Of a DNA stretch of 64,000 nt, positions 1-11,000 are shown piece by piece. Numbering within the stretch: the first letter of the stretch is position 1; the number at the start of each line of letters is the position of its first letter. The notes under the pieces are model-generated. The model did not search any database, was not told the DNA's origin, and saw only the letters and a list, made by a program, of their open reading frames with translations. The stretch is from Globisporangium splendens (taxonomy: Eukaryota > Oomycota > Peronosporomycetes > Pythiales > Pythiaceae), in NCBI GenBank assembly GCA_006386115.1, contig VFIW01000015.1, forward strand, positions 365,001-429,000. The letters are read 5' to 3'. The position numbers and the translations under genes are program-made.

Positions 1-165
1 TTGTGTGAGTATTGTGTGTGACGTGTCGAACGCGGTGTAGGGTGTGTGTTTGTGTGTTGTTGTTGTGTTTGTGTTTGTGTGTGTGTTTTTGTGTTGGCGC
101 AACATAAGCAGGAAGGGTAGGTTAGGTGTGTGATTTGTTATTGCGTTTGCGTTGGTTAATTCTGA

Positions 166-246
166 GACAGCTTGGCCGAGTGGTTAAGGCGATAGCCTGC
201 TAAGTTATTGGGGCAACCCGCGTGAGTTCGAATCTCACAGCTGTCG
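166..246 (+). tRNA. tRNA-Ser (anticodon GCU)
   Basis: All parts of a class II tRNA fold by eye. The acceptor arms are GACAGCT and AGCTGTC with discriminator G at 246. The D-arm contains TGGCCGAGTGG. The anticodon stem is ATAGC/GTTAT with loop CTGCTAA, so the anticodon is GCT and reads AGC/AGU serine codons. There is a long variable arm (GGG-GCAA-CCC) and a T-arm GTGAG-TTCGAAT-CTCAC. No intron is needed. CCA is not encoded, as expected for a eukaryote. Confidence 0.95.
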
Positions 247-314
247 ATTCTCTTTTCCCTCTTTTTCTGTTTGCATCCAGTCGGCCGACCGGTGGGTCGA
301 TCACCCTGCTGGCT

Positions 315-383
315 CACGCACGCACGCACGCACGCTCACACACACACACACACACACACACGACACACACACACACTCACACA

Positions 384-418
<35 letters not shown>
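315..418. repeat. (CGCA)n and (CA)n microsatellite
   Basis: A short CGCA run is followed by about 80 bp of interrupted CA dinucleotides. It lies between the tRNA and the second 42-bp repeat. Open frames through it (Thr-His repeats) are artefacts. Confidence 0.9.
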
Positions 419-421
<3 letters not shown>

Positions 422-680
422 CGCGCCCTCCCCTTCTCTTCGACTGCCCGCTCGTCGTCTGTGCTTGTGTGTGGTCTGCCTGCCTGGGCATTCTCTTTGT
501 TGTTGTTTTGTAATTGGAGAGAGTATGTGTGAGTGTGTTTGTTGCTCTGTCCGGGTTCGACCGCGCGAAAGCGAGTCTGTGCGCCTGGTGTCTTTCGCTT
601 TTCTCCCTGCTGGCCATTTGGTGGTTTTGTTTTTTGCAAAAGCAGCCAGCTGACCGGCAAGCTAGTTGTTGTGCCGTGGT

Positions 681-719
681 GTTCGTTCGTTCGTTCGCTC
701 GTTCGCTCGTTCGTTCGCG
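681..719. repeat. (GTTC/GCTC)n tetranucleotide microsatellite
   Basis: About nine tandem GTTC or GCTC tetramers lie just before the second copy of the 42-bp repeat. No gene is seen between 247 and 802. Confidence 0.85.
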
Positions 720-802
720 AGCGTCAGCCGTGACCGATGGCTGTTGTGGTAGCGCATTCTTTGTGTGAGTATTGTGTGTGGCGTGTCGAACGCGGTGTAG
801 GG

Positions 803-2689
803 CGCTTCTCATGGTGACAGTGACGGTGGCGCGGTGTCTGTTTCTGGCGGTTCGGGCGTCCAGCGAGGCGGATCAGTGAGCGTCTTGAGTGGAAGTAGTA
901 GTGGTGCGAGCACGAGCAGCGGCAGCGTGGTGCTGGGGTCGTCTATTCCAGGTGTCCAGAGATCGAGCGGTGCGGTTCGTGTAACGAGTGGTGCTACGGG
1001 ACAGAGCGCGTCTGGCAATGTGACGATCAGCATTGGCGATGTATCGTCGGCTGGCGGCGAGTCTGGTGCTGTGCGCGTGGTCGGCGGTTCGACCAGTGCG
1101 AGCAGTGGCGGTGACGTGTCGTTGCAAGGTGGTGGCAGTGGTGGTGCTACCAGTGCGGGTGGCTCTGTGTCGGTACAAAGTGGCGCAGGTGGTCCCGGAA
1201 CGGCAAGCGGCACGGTTGGTCTTGCGAGTGCGGACGCGACGTCAACGAACAGCAGCAGCGGTGGCGTGGAGTTGAGAACTGGTGCGAGCGTGTCTGGTTC
1301 GTCAGGTTCACTGTCGATGTCGACTGGATCCAGTCCAAGTGGTTCGAGTGGCTCGGTGACGGTCGGTAGCGGAAGCTCGAGTACGTCTGACGCTGGAGAT
1401 GTGACGATTGCTGGAGGTGTGACGGGCAGCACAAGCCACTGAGGTGGGTCTGCGTCTGTGTCGTCGGGTACCGACGGTGTGGTTCATTTGAGCAGCACTA
1501 GTCGATACAGCTCGTCTGGCGGTACAATTGACATCACGGCTGGCGAGAGCACAAGCAGCGCGTTTGGCGACGCAAGTGTGGGTGTGTCTGGCGGCGGTGT
1601 GACGGGTACGGCAAGCGGAGGAGATGTTTCCTTGGTGGGTGGCGTGAGCGACGCTGGTGCTGGAGGCAATGCCGCATTGTCATCCGGATCTGGGCTGCCA
1701 GAAAGTGGTTCGGTGCGTGTTGCGAGTGCTGAAGGTGCATCTGGAGGCGGCTCAAGCGGGTCTGTGACGCTCGGCAGTGGTAAGTCGGCGGCTGCTTCGT
1801 CTGGCAACGTGACTGTCTCTTCTGGCGTGTCTGGTAGTGCGAGCAGCGGAAACGTGTTGATCGGTTCTGGCGCGGCGTCGACAGCACCTGGCAGCGTGTC
1901 GTTGTTGAGTGGATCGGGCAGCCAGTCTGTGGGTGGCTCGATTTCCGTGGCGACTGGCACTGGCGCTAGTGGAAGCGGCGGCGTGTCTGCGAGCAGCGGC
2001 AGCTTGACTGGTGCTGCTGCGTCCGGCAATGTGAGCGTGACGTCTGGCGATGCTGTGAGCGGCGCTAGTGGTATTGTTCGTCTGAGCAGTGGATCCAGTG
2101 TCAGTTCGGACGGCGGCGTTGTGTCGTTGGGCGGCGGTTCAAGCACTGGAGGCGCTGGAGGGTCTGTGTTGGTGAGCGGCGGAGGGTCGGACACCGGATC
2201 ATCTGGTGCAGTGTCGCTACGTGGTGGCGTGTCGTCGTCAAGCGGGTCTGGCGGTGCTGTGGAGCTATCGGGCGGATCTTCGACTGGTAGTGGCGCCGGC
2301 GGCGATGTGACGGTTGCAAGCGGCAGTTCTGTGAGTGGCGTGTCGGGTAATATTTCTGTTCGAAGTGGCTCAAATGGAGTTAGTGACGGTGGCGGGAACT
2401 TGTCTTTGATTGCTGGTGATGAAGGAAGTAGTGGCTCCGTTTTCGTATCCAATGGCCCCAAAGATGCCAGTTTTTCTATTGACAATGGTGGCAGTGTGAC
2501 AATTGCGAGCGAATCATCAAATTTGACAACGAGTTCAGTGTTCGGTGTTCAAAAAGTTGATGAAGAATCCATTTTCGAGAACGCAAATGCACCAACAGCT
2601 GACGGTATCGTGTTCAGAGTGCGGAAAGATTTACTTGTCAGCACAGTGCCGGCACAGTTTCCACAAGTTGAGTCTTCGTCGGACCGTCG
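803..2689 (+). pseudogene. Giant Gly/Ser solenoid protein gene, fragment 1 (repeats plus start of S74 chaperone domain)
   Basis: This is one frame of about 629 codons. It is open from just after a TAG at 798-800 and lacks its 5' end, because the 42-bp repeat unit abuts it. Most of it is a 13-16 residue degenerate repeat of the form GG-x-V-x-V-x-SG-x-S-x-x-G-x-SG, typical of beta-solenoid or fibre proteins. From about 2400 the composition changes to a non-repeat linker. The frame ends in the opening motif of a peptidase S74 domain (SSSDRR at 2670-2689), where an LTR retrotransposon is inserted. An in-frame TGA lies at 1440-1442. The local sequence looks like the common AGC ACT GGA motif with one base gained and one lost, so an assembly error is possible. 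Known of family: S74 domains act at the C terminus of phage tail spikes. Role here: unknown; a secreted or surface fibre is inference. Confidence 0.75.
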
Positions 2690-2916
2690 TGTAGGGTTGT
2701 TTTCAGCCTTGCGCACGTCATCGCTGGTGAGTCATTATGTATAGCGACTCACCTCTCTGGTGAGTCATTTAGTGTAGTGACTCATTTGGCGGTAACTAGT
2801 CATTTCGAAGTAATTAGTCATCTGCATTCGTTGCTGTCGAAGCAAAAGGTAGGCAGCAACTTTCATTTCAATCACAATTCAATTTGCATCCTCAGCAAGA
2901 AGCACGATTCGCTACA
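2690..2916 (+). repeat. 5' LTR of outer gypsy element
   Basis: 227 bp, TG...CA ends. Near its start it carries several TGAGTCA/TGACTCA heptamers (AP-1/GCN4-type bZIP sites), separated by short AT-rich spacers. Its counterpart is 15653-15879. Confidence 0.93.
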
Positions 2917-3046
2917 AAGTCGACTGTAGCAACAGGAATCGAAACTAAGTAATTGAATTGCCAAATCAGCAAGCACCAAGCACCAAGCACGCACAAACTT
3001 CAATAAAGCATCGCATAGCTACAAGTCATCAGCACCCTCTAACCGG

Positions 3047-5425
3047 ATGAGTCGTGGCAGATATCATCTGGACGGCGACGGTGATGTCGACGTGACGGTT
3101 CCGCAACCTGTCTACGAGTTCATTTCGGAGCCGAAGCTTATGTCCTGGAGCCAGGCCTCCCTTGTGAAGTGGAGCAGCGAACGTGAGCACTACCTCACGC
3201 GGATCGCTGAACGCTGCGCGGTCACAGGAGAATCCGTGGAAGGAATCGCTGTCAGCGTCAAGAGCAGCTGTTCTGTTGAGATCCTGTCCATTCTCGCTCG
3301 CTGCGAGCTGAAGAAGGAAGTCTCATACATCGTTGATTTGGAGCTCACGGCATTGTTTGAAGAGCGATGTGGGAAGCTGAAGAACGCGCACGTTCCTGAC
3401 ATTCAGTTGTTTTTCAAGCAGAGGCTATGCATGAATATGATGGAGGACGACAGCGATGCACGGATTCTCCAGTGTTTCTCCGACTTCAACCAGATCGTCA
3501 AGGACAACGGCTTTGCTGCAATATTGGGAACCGGGTCGAGCACCATCCCATTGAAGAAGCGAATGAAGCAGAGGTGCAAGTTAATACTAGAGGGCATTCA
3601 GCCGGAGATGCTCAAGGTAGAGATCAAGCGCATGATCGACGCAGGGTATCAAGAGGTCATGAGTGACGACGTGCTGTTCTACGAGCTGCTTCGTGAGCGT
3701 GCCGCGTTGCAGCAACATCACCACACCATGAGCCAGGAGTTCAGGAACCAAAATGGAAGGAATGAAGGAAAGAGGCCGGCTGGCCGCCTCAAGCGCAATG
3801 AACTAAGCCGCACACCAGCGACGAAGGAAGCAAAGAGCGAGCCACCGAGGACGGGCTGTTGGGTCTGCAGGGGCTCTCACTGGTTGAGAGATTGTCCTGC
3901 AGCAACCGTGGCCCAGAAGGAGGAAGCGGCAACCAAAATGCGCGACCTGCGTGGCAGCCGTAAGGACAGAGTGAAGCGAGTTGTGGTTGGTGCACCTGCA
4001 GGTGGTAGACAGCTCACTGCGAGAATCAATGACCTGCTCGACGTTCCTTTTTGTCCAGACAGTGGAGCAGACAGCAACATGATCCCGCTGCATTTTGTGA
4101 CCGAGCTGCAAGAGCTGAGCAGCAACGTCCCGACCAGGACGCTCCCTTCGCCCACAACTGTAGAGTTTGCAGATGGTCGCCGCGCGCAGTGCACCACGGA
4201 GGCGACTGTGAATTTGACGATTACTACCGCCGCTGGATTTGTGAACGTGCGCGAGGTGATCTGCCTAGTCCTCGACGGACCAGGAGATGAATTTCTTCTG
4301 GGTCGAGCGACCTTGAAGGCGCTGGGCATTGACATCGAGCGGATGTTTGAACAGCTCGCGGTCGCGCCAAACAACGAAGACACGCCCGACGACTTGCCTG
4401 AGGAGCCGTCACTTGGCGTCGACAGTAATGAGGATCTGGGGATTTTGTTGATGGTCATGGTGGACGACGCAATCGCCAACGGATTCCCAATAGACCGCCG
4501 CATTGAACTGACTCAATTGGTGCAAGAGTTTCGCGATTGCTGGAGAATCAAGATTTCGCCGGATGATGCCGCCAGGTTGGAACCTCTGCGAGTCCAGCTG
4601 TGCGACGGAGCAGTTCCGTTTCGATGCAAGCCACGGCGATACCCGCCTCTCCAAAGCCAGTTCCTTCGTGATTACACGCAGCAACTCGAAGCGAACGTTT
4701 TGATCCGCCAGAACAACCAGAGTCGTTGGGCCTGTGCCGTCGTCCCTGTCAAGAAACCTGGAACCAAAGACGGATTCCGAATCACGACCGACTACCGCCC
4801 GCTAAATCGAAGGACGATTCCAATTGCCGGAACTACCCCAAACTTGTCAGTGGTGACGAGCTCTGTGAAAGGTGCATTTGGATTTGCAAGCTTTGATATG
4901 CTGAAGGGATTTTGGCAGCTTCCACTTCATGAAGACTCGCAGGAGGTGCTCAGCTTCATGCCGAGGACACCATCTACACTCCAACCCGCGTACCCCAAGG
5001 AGCGACCGATTCAGCTCTTCATTTCCAGAACCAGATGCAGTTCATCTTTGAACCTATATTTACAAAGCGCTCTTGGTTTGGATCGACGATGTGATCGTCT
5101 ACGCCTCAAACGCAACTGATTTTCTCATTGCCCTTCGCAAGTTCTTTGGGATCCTTCGCGAGTTCAATCTGAAGCTCAACGCAGCAAAGAGTCAGCTCTT
5201 CCAGACTCAGGTGAGGTGGTGCGGAAAGCTCATCAGCGGTGATTCCGTGCAGCATGATCCCTCGCGCGTGTCTGCGCTTCAAGACCTGCCACTCCCGTCT
5301 ACAGGAGCTGATCTCCAGTATTTCCTGTGTGCATCAAACTGAATGCGGGATACAATCGTGGACTATGCCCGCTACGCAGCACCACTTCAAGCCAAGTTGG
5401 ACGCCACGTTGCAGGGTTTCAACAG
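3047..5425 (+). pseudogene. Outer element gag-pol, part 1: gag, zinc knuckle, protease, reverse transcriptase
   Basis: The frame opens at ATG 3047. A gag-like region runs to about residue 270, then a zinc knuckle CWVCRGSHWLRDC (C-x2-C-x3-H-x4-C) and an aspartic protease motif PDSGAD near 4060. RT fingers follow (VPVKKPGTKDGFRITTDYRP). Near 4960 the frame is lost, with the conserved VPQGAT block moving to another frame. Near 5070 it shifts again to the WIDDVIVYA active-site block. An in-frame TGA at 5340-5342 falls where Trp is expected. The protein stops making sense at 5425, where a solo LTR of another family begins after target duplication aacag. Gag and pol would have been one polyprotein. 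No function remains. Confidence 0.88.
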
Positions 5426-6076
5426 TGTAATGGGGCGCTGTTCACAACAGTCCCCAAAACACGGCACACACGCTTGTGCGACGAGGAAGCAATCCCGACT
5501 TGGAGGGAGAGAAGAACGACTTGAGGGCTTGAGAGAAAATTTGCAACTGAATTGAAATGGTTATGGTTCCTGTCGCTACTTACAAATGAACCCCAAGGGA
5601 TCCTACACGTTTTATAACTAAAACCTAAACATACACAATAAAACCTATGAATATGATATATAAAACCTTGGGTACACTGAGGTTGAACCTACGGGATCTT
5701 CTAGAAGCTTGAACTTGAAGTCCCGTGGAAAATTCCCTGCAAAGTGATTGGCTCGCGCCACTCACTTCAGGTGGCAGAGACACGTTGGTCTCATCACCAG
5801 TGCAGTTTCCCAAGTAGGAACCATCACTCAGTACTTGATTAGTACATGGATGTCATCACTCTGTACTGATTAGTACATGTGAACAACATTCTGCACTGAT
5901 CAGCACAGAGAGCGCTCGTGACGTCATGGGATGACGTCACATGTGCATGTGGGGACTGTCGTACCGTAATCCCTTTGTTAATTGTCTCTTCACAATGCAC
6001 ACTGAAGGTGGTGTGTGGCACACTAGATCTGAGAACAGATCCACCTTCATGTAATGGCTAGGTATAGCCCATTACA
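5426..6076. repeat. Solo LTR (older copy of the inner-element family) inserted in outer pol
   Basis: 651 bp, beginning TGTAA and ending CCCATTACA, flanked by aacag at 5421-5425 and 6077-6081. It aligns along most of its length with the 607/609-bp LTRs at 6281 and 13121 but is clearly diverged. It has extra imperfect repeats around GTACTGATTAGTAC at about 5840-5880. Both TGACGTCA sites are kept (5919-5926, 5932-5939). Removing it with one aacag rejoins the outer pol frame. It therefore arose by LTR-LTR recombination of a full insertion. Confidence 0.9.
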
Positions 6077-6280
6077 AACAGGAAGAAGGCGACATTGAAG
6101 CGTTTAAACCTTAAGTGGAGTGTTGCTGAAAAGGCCGCGTACACCAAGCTGGTGGAACGGATTGGGAGGTCAGTACCGCTTGCATTCGCAGCACCAGACA
6201 ACGAGATCTTTCTGTTCACAGATGCTTCAGATCTCAGGTGGGCTGTGGTGGTGACCCAGGTGGCCAATTGGAACTCAGAA
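6077..6280 (+). pseudogene. Outer element pol, part 2: start of RNase H
   Basis: A short piece of the outer pol frame lies between the solo LTR and the young element. It encodes KWSVAEKAAYTKLVERIG and FLFTDASDLRWAVVV, the N-terminal half of a retroelement RNase H with its conserved DASD. It ends at cagaa (6276-6280), the target duplication of the young element. The frame continues exactly at 13735. Confidence 0.88.
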
Positions 6281-6887
6281 TGTAAGAGGCTATCCGAGAC
6301 AGCCTCAAACACGGCACGCACGCTTGCGCTTGAAGAGGAAGACTTGAGGGGAACTTGGCAAAAATGCAACTGAATTGAAATGAGCTTATGGTTCCTGACA
6401 CTACATGTAAAACACCACTAGGGCTCCTAGAGGTTTTATAACTAAAACCTAAACATGCACAATAAAACCTATGAATCTGATATATAAAACCTTGGGTACA
6501 CTGAGGTTGAACCCAGGGGATCTTCGAGAAACTTGAACTTGAAGTCCCGTGGAAAATTCCCTGCAAAGTGATTGGCTACAGCCACACTTTAGGTGGCAGA
6601 GACACGTCGGTCTCATCACCAGTGCAGTTTCCCAAGTAGGAACCATCACTCACGTGTCTAGAGTACTGTTGTGCGTAATCACGCCGAATCTCAATGATTG
6701 CGAGCGACCAACACTCAACTCAGACACAGATTGCTCTGACGTCAGACGATGACGTCACCTGTGCATGTGGGGATCACTTTTATGTGTTTCACCCAATATC
6801 TTCGCACCCACAATGCACTTCCACAAGGTGGTGTGTGACACACACAAAGAGCCACCTTGCATGTAATGGCAGCCTGAGCCCATTACA
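6281..6887 (-). repeat. LTR of young gypsy element (3' LTR in element orientation)
   Basis: 607 bp with TG...CA ends. Two palindromic TGACGTCA motifs (CRE/ATF-type) lie at 6737-6744 and 6750-6757. On the plus strand it lies directly upstream of the antisense ORF at 6964, so it could drive that ORF as well. Confidence 0.95.
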
Positions 6888-6903
6888 TCATCCCTCCCTT
6901 AAA
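6888..6903 (-). other. Polypurine tract of young gypsy element
   Basis: On the minus strand this reads AAGGGAGGGATGA directly before the TG of the LTR. That is the expected plus-strand priming site for reverse transcription. Confidence 0.75.
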
Positions 6904-6942
6904 GTTCCATCACGGACTTTACTTCTTTCGGAAGAGGCACCC

Positions 6943-6960
6943 GCTCTCACTTTCCAATTG
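6943..6960 (+). promoter_or_regulatory. Oomycete-type initiator core promoter before the antisense ORF
   Basis: GCTCTCACTTTCCAATTG holds TCACTTT, matching the oomycete initiator TCAYTYY. It is followed by a CAATT flank that resembles the flanking promoter element. It lies 3 bp upstream of ATG 6964 and outside the LTR, so a transcript from here would have a very short leader. Confidence 0.55.
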
Positions 6961-6963
6961 ACC

Positions 6964-8013
6964 ATGAAGCGATCAAGCGACCAAGTGAAGCGCGAAGAAC
7001 GGCCCGAGCCAAAGCGGCAGCGGACGACTCCCGGCTTGTACGACATCTCCGCTATTCGCAAGAAGCGTGGAGGACGTCGGTTCTACAAGGAGTTGTTCTT
7101 CCTCTGGCGCAAGATGTCCGGCAGCGACGATCCTGGCCAGTCCAGCACAGCGAAGCTCGAGTCGTGGAAGACGTTTGTCCGACTCGAGAACGAGAATCTT
7201 GTCGAGCGTTTGCTAGGGAACCTAGGAGGCACGCTCGAGAACGACCATAAAGAGCTTGGCTCTCGTCGTTCTAGTGCTCGCGAGAGCACTACAAGCTCTG
7301 TTCGTAACTGTGAACCACGTCGGGAACATCAGACTGAAGAGTCTCTCGAGGTTCCCACGTGTCCGAGTCCGGCGGATAGCCAAGCCACCGTACTCTGTAG
7401 AAGCGTTGACGGTTCAACGACTTCTCTCCTCGACGACGAGTCGATCGATCCTCGTGATCGACTATCGACTCAACGATCCAACGACGCTCTCCCTGATGAT
7501 CGATCAGAGGAGGTGGGGCTGAACGCGAAAACGATTGAGCGACTCTGGAAGTGGAAGAGTGCTCACCGCGCTCAGATCGAGGCTCTTGAAGTTCGCAACG
7601 CGGTACTCGAAGACCGGTGCGAAAGCCTCGAAGACCGGTTGAAGGAGCAGGAGTCGAAGATCGACTTGCTCTTCGATGGTCTTGCCCAGCGTTCGGCAAT
7701 GGAGTCACATTTCGAACAGAGGTTCGAGAAGATTCAAGCCGAGCTTGAACGACTCCAGAAGGCTGAGAAAGCTCGTGATGCGTATCACGAACGTCTACTG
7801 CGCTCTGTGGAAGAGGCAGGGACTTCTCTTGAGATACTTCGGAAGGAGTATCATGGTCGCCTTCTCGCGTTGGAGACAATAAAGGACGAGTCCTTTGATG
7901 TGCTTCAGCGCCTTTATGCCGAGAAGAAGCTCCATGACGATGAGTTACAGACTCTTCGCGAGCTGGTGGAGCGACTTCAGGATCGACTTGATCGTCTGCC
8001 AAAGGCTCTGTAG
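6964..8013 (+). CDS. Antisense coiled-coil ORF of the young gypsy element
   Basis: This is an open frame of 349 codons on the strand opposite to pol. Residues 1-105 lie in the stretch between the pol stop (7289) and the LTR. They include basic clusters (PEPKRQR, KKRGGRR) that could be a nuclear signal. The middle is low complexity, opposite the pol chromodomain. The last 160 residues, from about 7530, are a strong heptad-type coiled coil (for example LEDRCESLEDRLKEQESKI). They lie opposite the disordered linker of pol between integrase and chromodomain. Each strand is thus structured where the other is not, as expected of overprinting. The frame is also open upstream to 6694, but ATG 6964 follows the initiator. 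Function unknown; a regulatory or capsid-associated role is only a guess. Confidence 0.6.
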   Translation: MKRSSDQVKREERPEPKRQRTTPGLYDISAIRKKRGGRRFYKELFFLWRKMSGSDDPGQSSTAKLESWKTFVRLENENLVERLLGNLGGTLENDHKELGSRRSSARESTTSSVRNCEPRREHQTEESLEVPTCPSPADSQATVLCRSVDGSTTSLLDDESIDPRDRLSTQRSNDALPDDRSEEVGLNAKTIERLWKWKSAHRAQIEALEVRNAVLEDRCESLEDRLKEQESKIDLLFDGLAQRSAMESHFEQRFEKIQAELERLQKAEKARDAYHERLLRSVEEAGTSLEILRKEYHGRLLALETIKDESFDVLQRLYAEKKLHDDELQTLRELVERLQDRLDRLPKAL

Positions 8014-11000
8014 GGTTCGCTGACCCACTTGGAAGGTAAGGCTTTAGTCGACCTACGTAGAACGTAGGGTGTAGTCGCATGCGTTTAGGAATGTCTAGTG
8101 TGTAGGCATCACCATTGCATTTAACTACCCTGAACGGTCCAATATATCTTGGCAGAAGTTTCGAACTCCCCAAGTTAGACACTGCGTGTTCAGGTAGATT
8201 AGCCGTGCTAAGTAATACAAGATCATTGATCTTATATACTTGCTTGTTCTTCCTTCCGCTCCTATCTGCTTGTTCCTTTTGCAGATCCTGAGCCTTTGCA
8301 ATTGCGTCTCGAACAAACCTCACAACGGCTTGTCTCCTCACAATAAAGTCATCGACTTGCTGTTCCTCACGACTTGTCATGTCGTCTAGAGGTTTCATCG
8401 AGTCAAAATTCGCTTTTAACTCTGTGACAGCATTCAGGTCCGACTGTGGCTCCTTAGCCATAGTCTCTCCCCCACTTAAGGTAGAAACCTCTCCCACTAG
8501 TGACGCTGGCACTCTCGGGTGGAGTCCGTAGTTCACATTGAACGGGGTATGACCTGTCGAGACATGCGTGGAGTTGTTCAACGCAAACTCTGCGAGAGGG
8601 AGAAACTCACTCCACTCTCCGAAAGACGTCGCATAACTGCGCAACACGTCTTCAAGGACACGATTCACTCGTTCAGTTTGACCGTCTGTCTCTGGGTGTG
8701 CTGCTGTTGACATGGATAGTTTTGTATCCAAAATGCCAAGCAGAGTTCGCCAAAACCTAGACGTAAACCGAGTGTCACGGTCTGATACGATCTCCGAGGG
8801 CAGACCATGTAGACGGAACACCACGTCTACAAAGACTTTCGCAGTCACCTCTGCCGAGATCTTATCCGAGACCGGCGCAAGATGGACCATCTTGCTGAAT
8901 CGGTCCACAAACACAAGGATGCCATTGCGTCCGTGTTTGTCTCTTGGAAGTCCGAATATGAAATCCATACTCACAGACTTCCAACTGTCCTGAGGGACAG
9001 CCAATGAACGAAGTGGGGCCCGAGTAGAGCCGGATGGCTTAACTCTTTGGCACACTTCGCAAGTACGCACATACTTGCGAACCCACTTGTACATGTGAGG
9101 CCAGTAGTAATCTCGAGACAAGCTGAGAAACGTTTTCTCACGTCCGAGATGGCCACTCGAAGGACCGTCATGATACTCGTACAAGAGTCGATGACGCAGA
9201 CCTTCGTCGTTGGGGACAACGATCCTCGCTGGATCCCCTTCGTCAACCGCATAGCACAGCAGCTCATTGTGCATGCTGTAACGGTGAACACGCGATCTTG
9301 CTCTTGGTGGGAGGTTTTGGAGTGCCTTCTCTGAGGGATTCTTGAAATACTTGATCAGTTCTTGGCATGCTTCGTCTTGCTTGTATCCCTCAGTGATCTC
9401 TTCTTGGACTGTGCTTGTCACTCCCGTAGCAATCGCGTTGACGTCTTCACAGAGTCGGCACGCTCCGTTCGTGTCGTCACTCTTGTTCTTCGGATCATAA
9501 TCCGGACGTCTTGACAGCGCATCGGCAAGAATGTTTGACTTGCCGGGCTTATAATGTACAACAAAGTTGTACTCAGCGAAGAAGGAAAACCATCTTGCCA
9601 TTCTTTGCGATAGGTGAGGCGTCTTTACAGCTGTCCGCAGTGATGCGTGATCAGTGTAAATAGCGAACTGCTTTTCACCAAGCAAATAGACTCGGAACTT
9701 TGCCAATGCATACTTCATGGCCAATAGTTCCTTGTCATGGACCGGATAGTTCCGTTCTGCGGGCCTGAGTTGTCGTGACTGATACGACACAACTCTTTCT
9801 TTGCCCTCATCATCGTGTTGCATTAGTGCACACCCGATGGCATAGTCGCTCGCATCGCAGACTACATGGAACGGCTTCTCATGGTCTGCGAGAGCTAGGA
9901 CAGGAGCTTCTCTTAAGCTCTTCTTTACTTCGGCAAACGCTGCCTGATGTTCCTCTGACCATTCCCACTCATTATCTTTCTTCAAAAGACTCGTGAGGGG
10001 TTGCACTAACGCTGCATAGTTGCGCGTGTATTTGTGCAAATAGTTGGCCAAACCCAGCCACTGACGTAGCTGTTTGACGTTCTGAGGAATAGGCCAATCG
10101 TCGATAGACTTGACCTTCTCAGGATCGACCCGAACGCCATTCTTGCCAACAAAGCAACCGAGTACAGGGATCTCGGGGGCGAAGAAGATGCATTTCTTCA
10201 AGTTAGCGTACAGTTTGTTCTCACGCATAACTTGAAAGACTTGACGAAGATGTTCAAGGTGAACATCGACATCTTTCTTCCCTTCCGAGGCCTTGCTGTG
10301 AACGAATATGTCGTCAAAGTAGCTCGGTGCAAACTCTCTCAATGGACGAAGTACATTCGTGACCATTCTGTTGAAAGTTGCTGGTGCGTTCTTCAGACCT
10401 TGTGGCATCACCATCCACTCCCACAGCATACCACTAGGGGTGCTAACTGCTGTAAATGGTGCATCGCTCTCGCGCATTCGAATCTGATAGAACCCGTCTT
10501 TCAGATCGATCGCGCTAAAGACAGTGCTGCCAACCATTCCATCAAGGATCATATCCTTGCGTGGAACTGGGGTCTGAGCAGGTATGGTCGCATCATTCAA
10601 TTTGTTGAATGCGTGAACAATGCGCCAACCGCCTGTGGCCTTCTTCACACAGAAGGTGGGACTACAGTGCGGAGACTTGCTCTCGCGCACATGGCCAGCC
10701 TTCTGTCGCTGCGCGAAGAACTCGTCGATCGCATCGACTTGTTCCTTCGGTAGCGGCCATTGCCTCGTGATACAGTACTTCGTTCCCGGAAGTACATCTA
10801 TCTCGTGACGAATGCCTCTGTCCTGCGGCAATTCGTCCGGCACTTTGTCTGGAAATATGTCCGCATATTCCTTGACAAGTCCATACACGGGGTTTGTCTT
10901 TAGAGCGTCCCACGACTGCTCATCAAACCTCTCCTTCCGTGTCCTCTCATCTAACACTTCCGCAGTGTTGATGACATCGTCGGCAACTTCATCGACGATC

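Larger units (their letters stand above)
1..802. repeat. 42-bp direct repeat flanking a tRNA-bearing unit (copies at 1-42 and 761-802)
   Basis: Bases 1-42 and 761-802 are identical except at one position (a at 21, g at 781). The period is therefore 760 bp, with the tRNA-Ser gene inside the unit. This looks like part of a tandem array of tRNA units cut by the window edge, or a duplication footprint. The right copy ends exactly where the reading frame of the solenoid pseudogene begins, so it marks the breakpoint that removed that gene's 5' end. Confidence 0.8.

Noticed and set aside
811..876. ATG 811 with a signal-peptide-like start
   Set aside because: It is out of frame with the repeats and stops after 22 codons.
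803..2400. Periodic repeats as a possible CRISPR or satellite array
   Set aside because: The period varies, the repeats are conserved at protein rather than DNA level, and the frame is open.
1484..2485. Long minus-strand Pro/Asp-rich frames opposite the solenoid repeats (also 20020-20853, 22525-23133, 24605-25759)
   Set aside because: They mirror the codon pattern of the Gly/Ser repeats; the sense frame has the domain logic and conserved ends.
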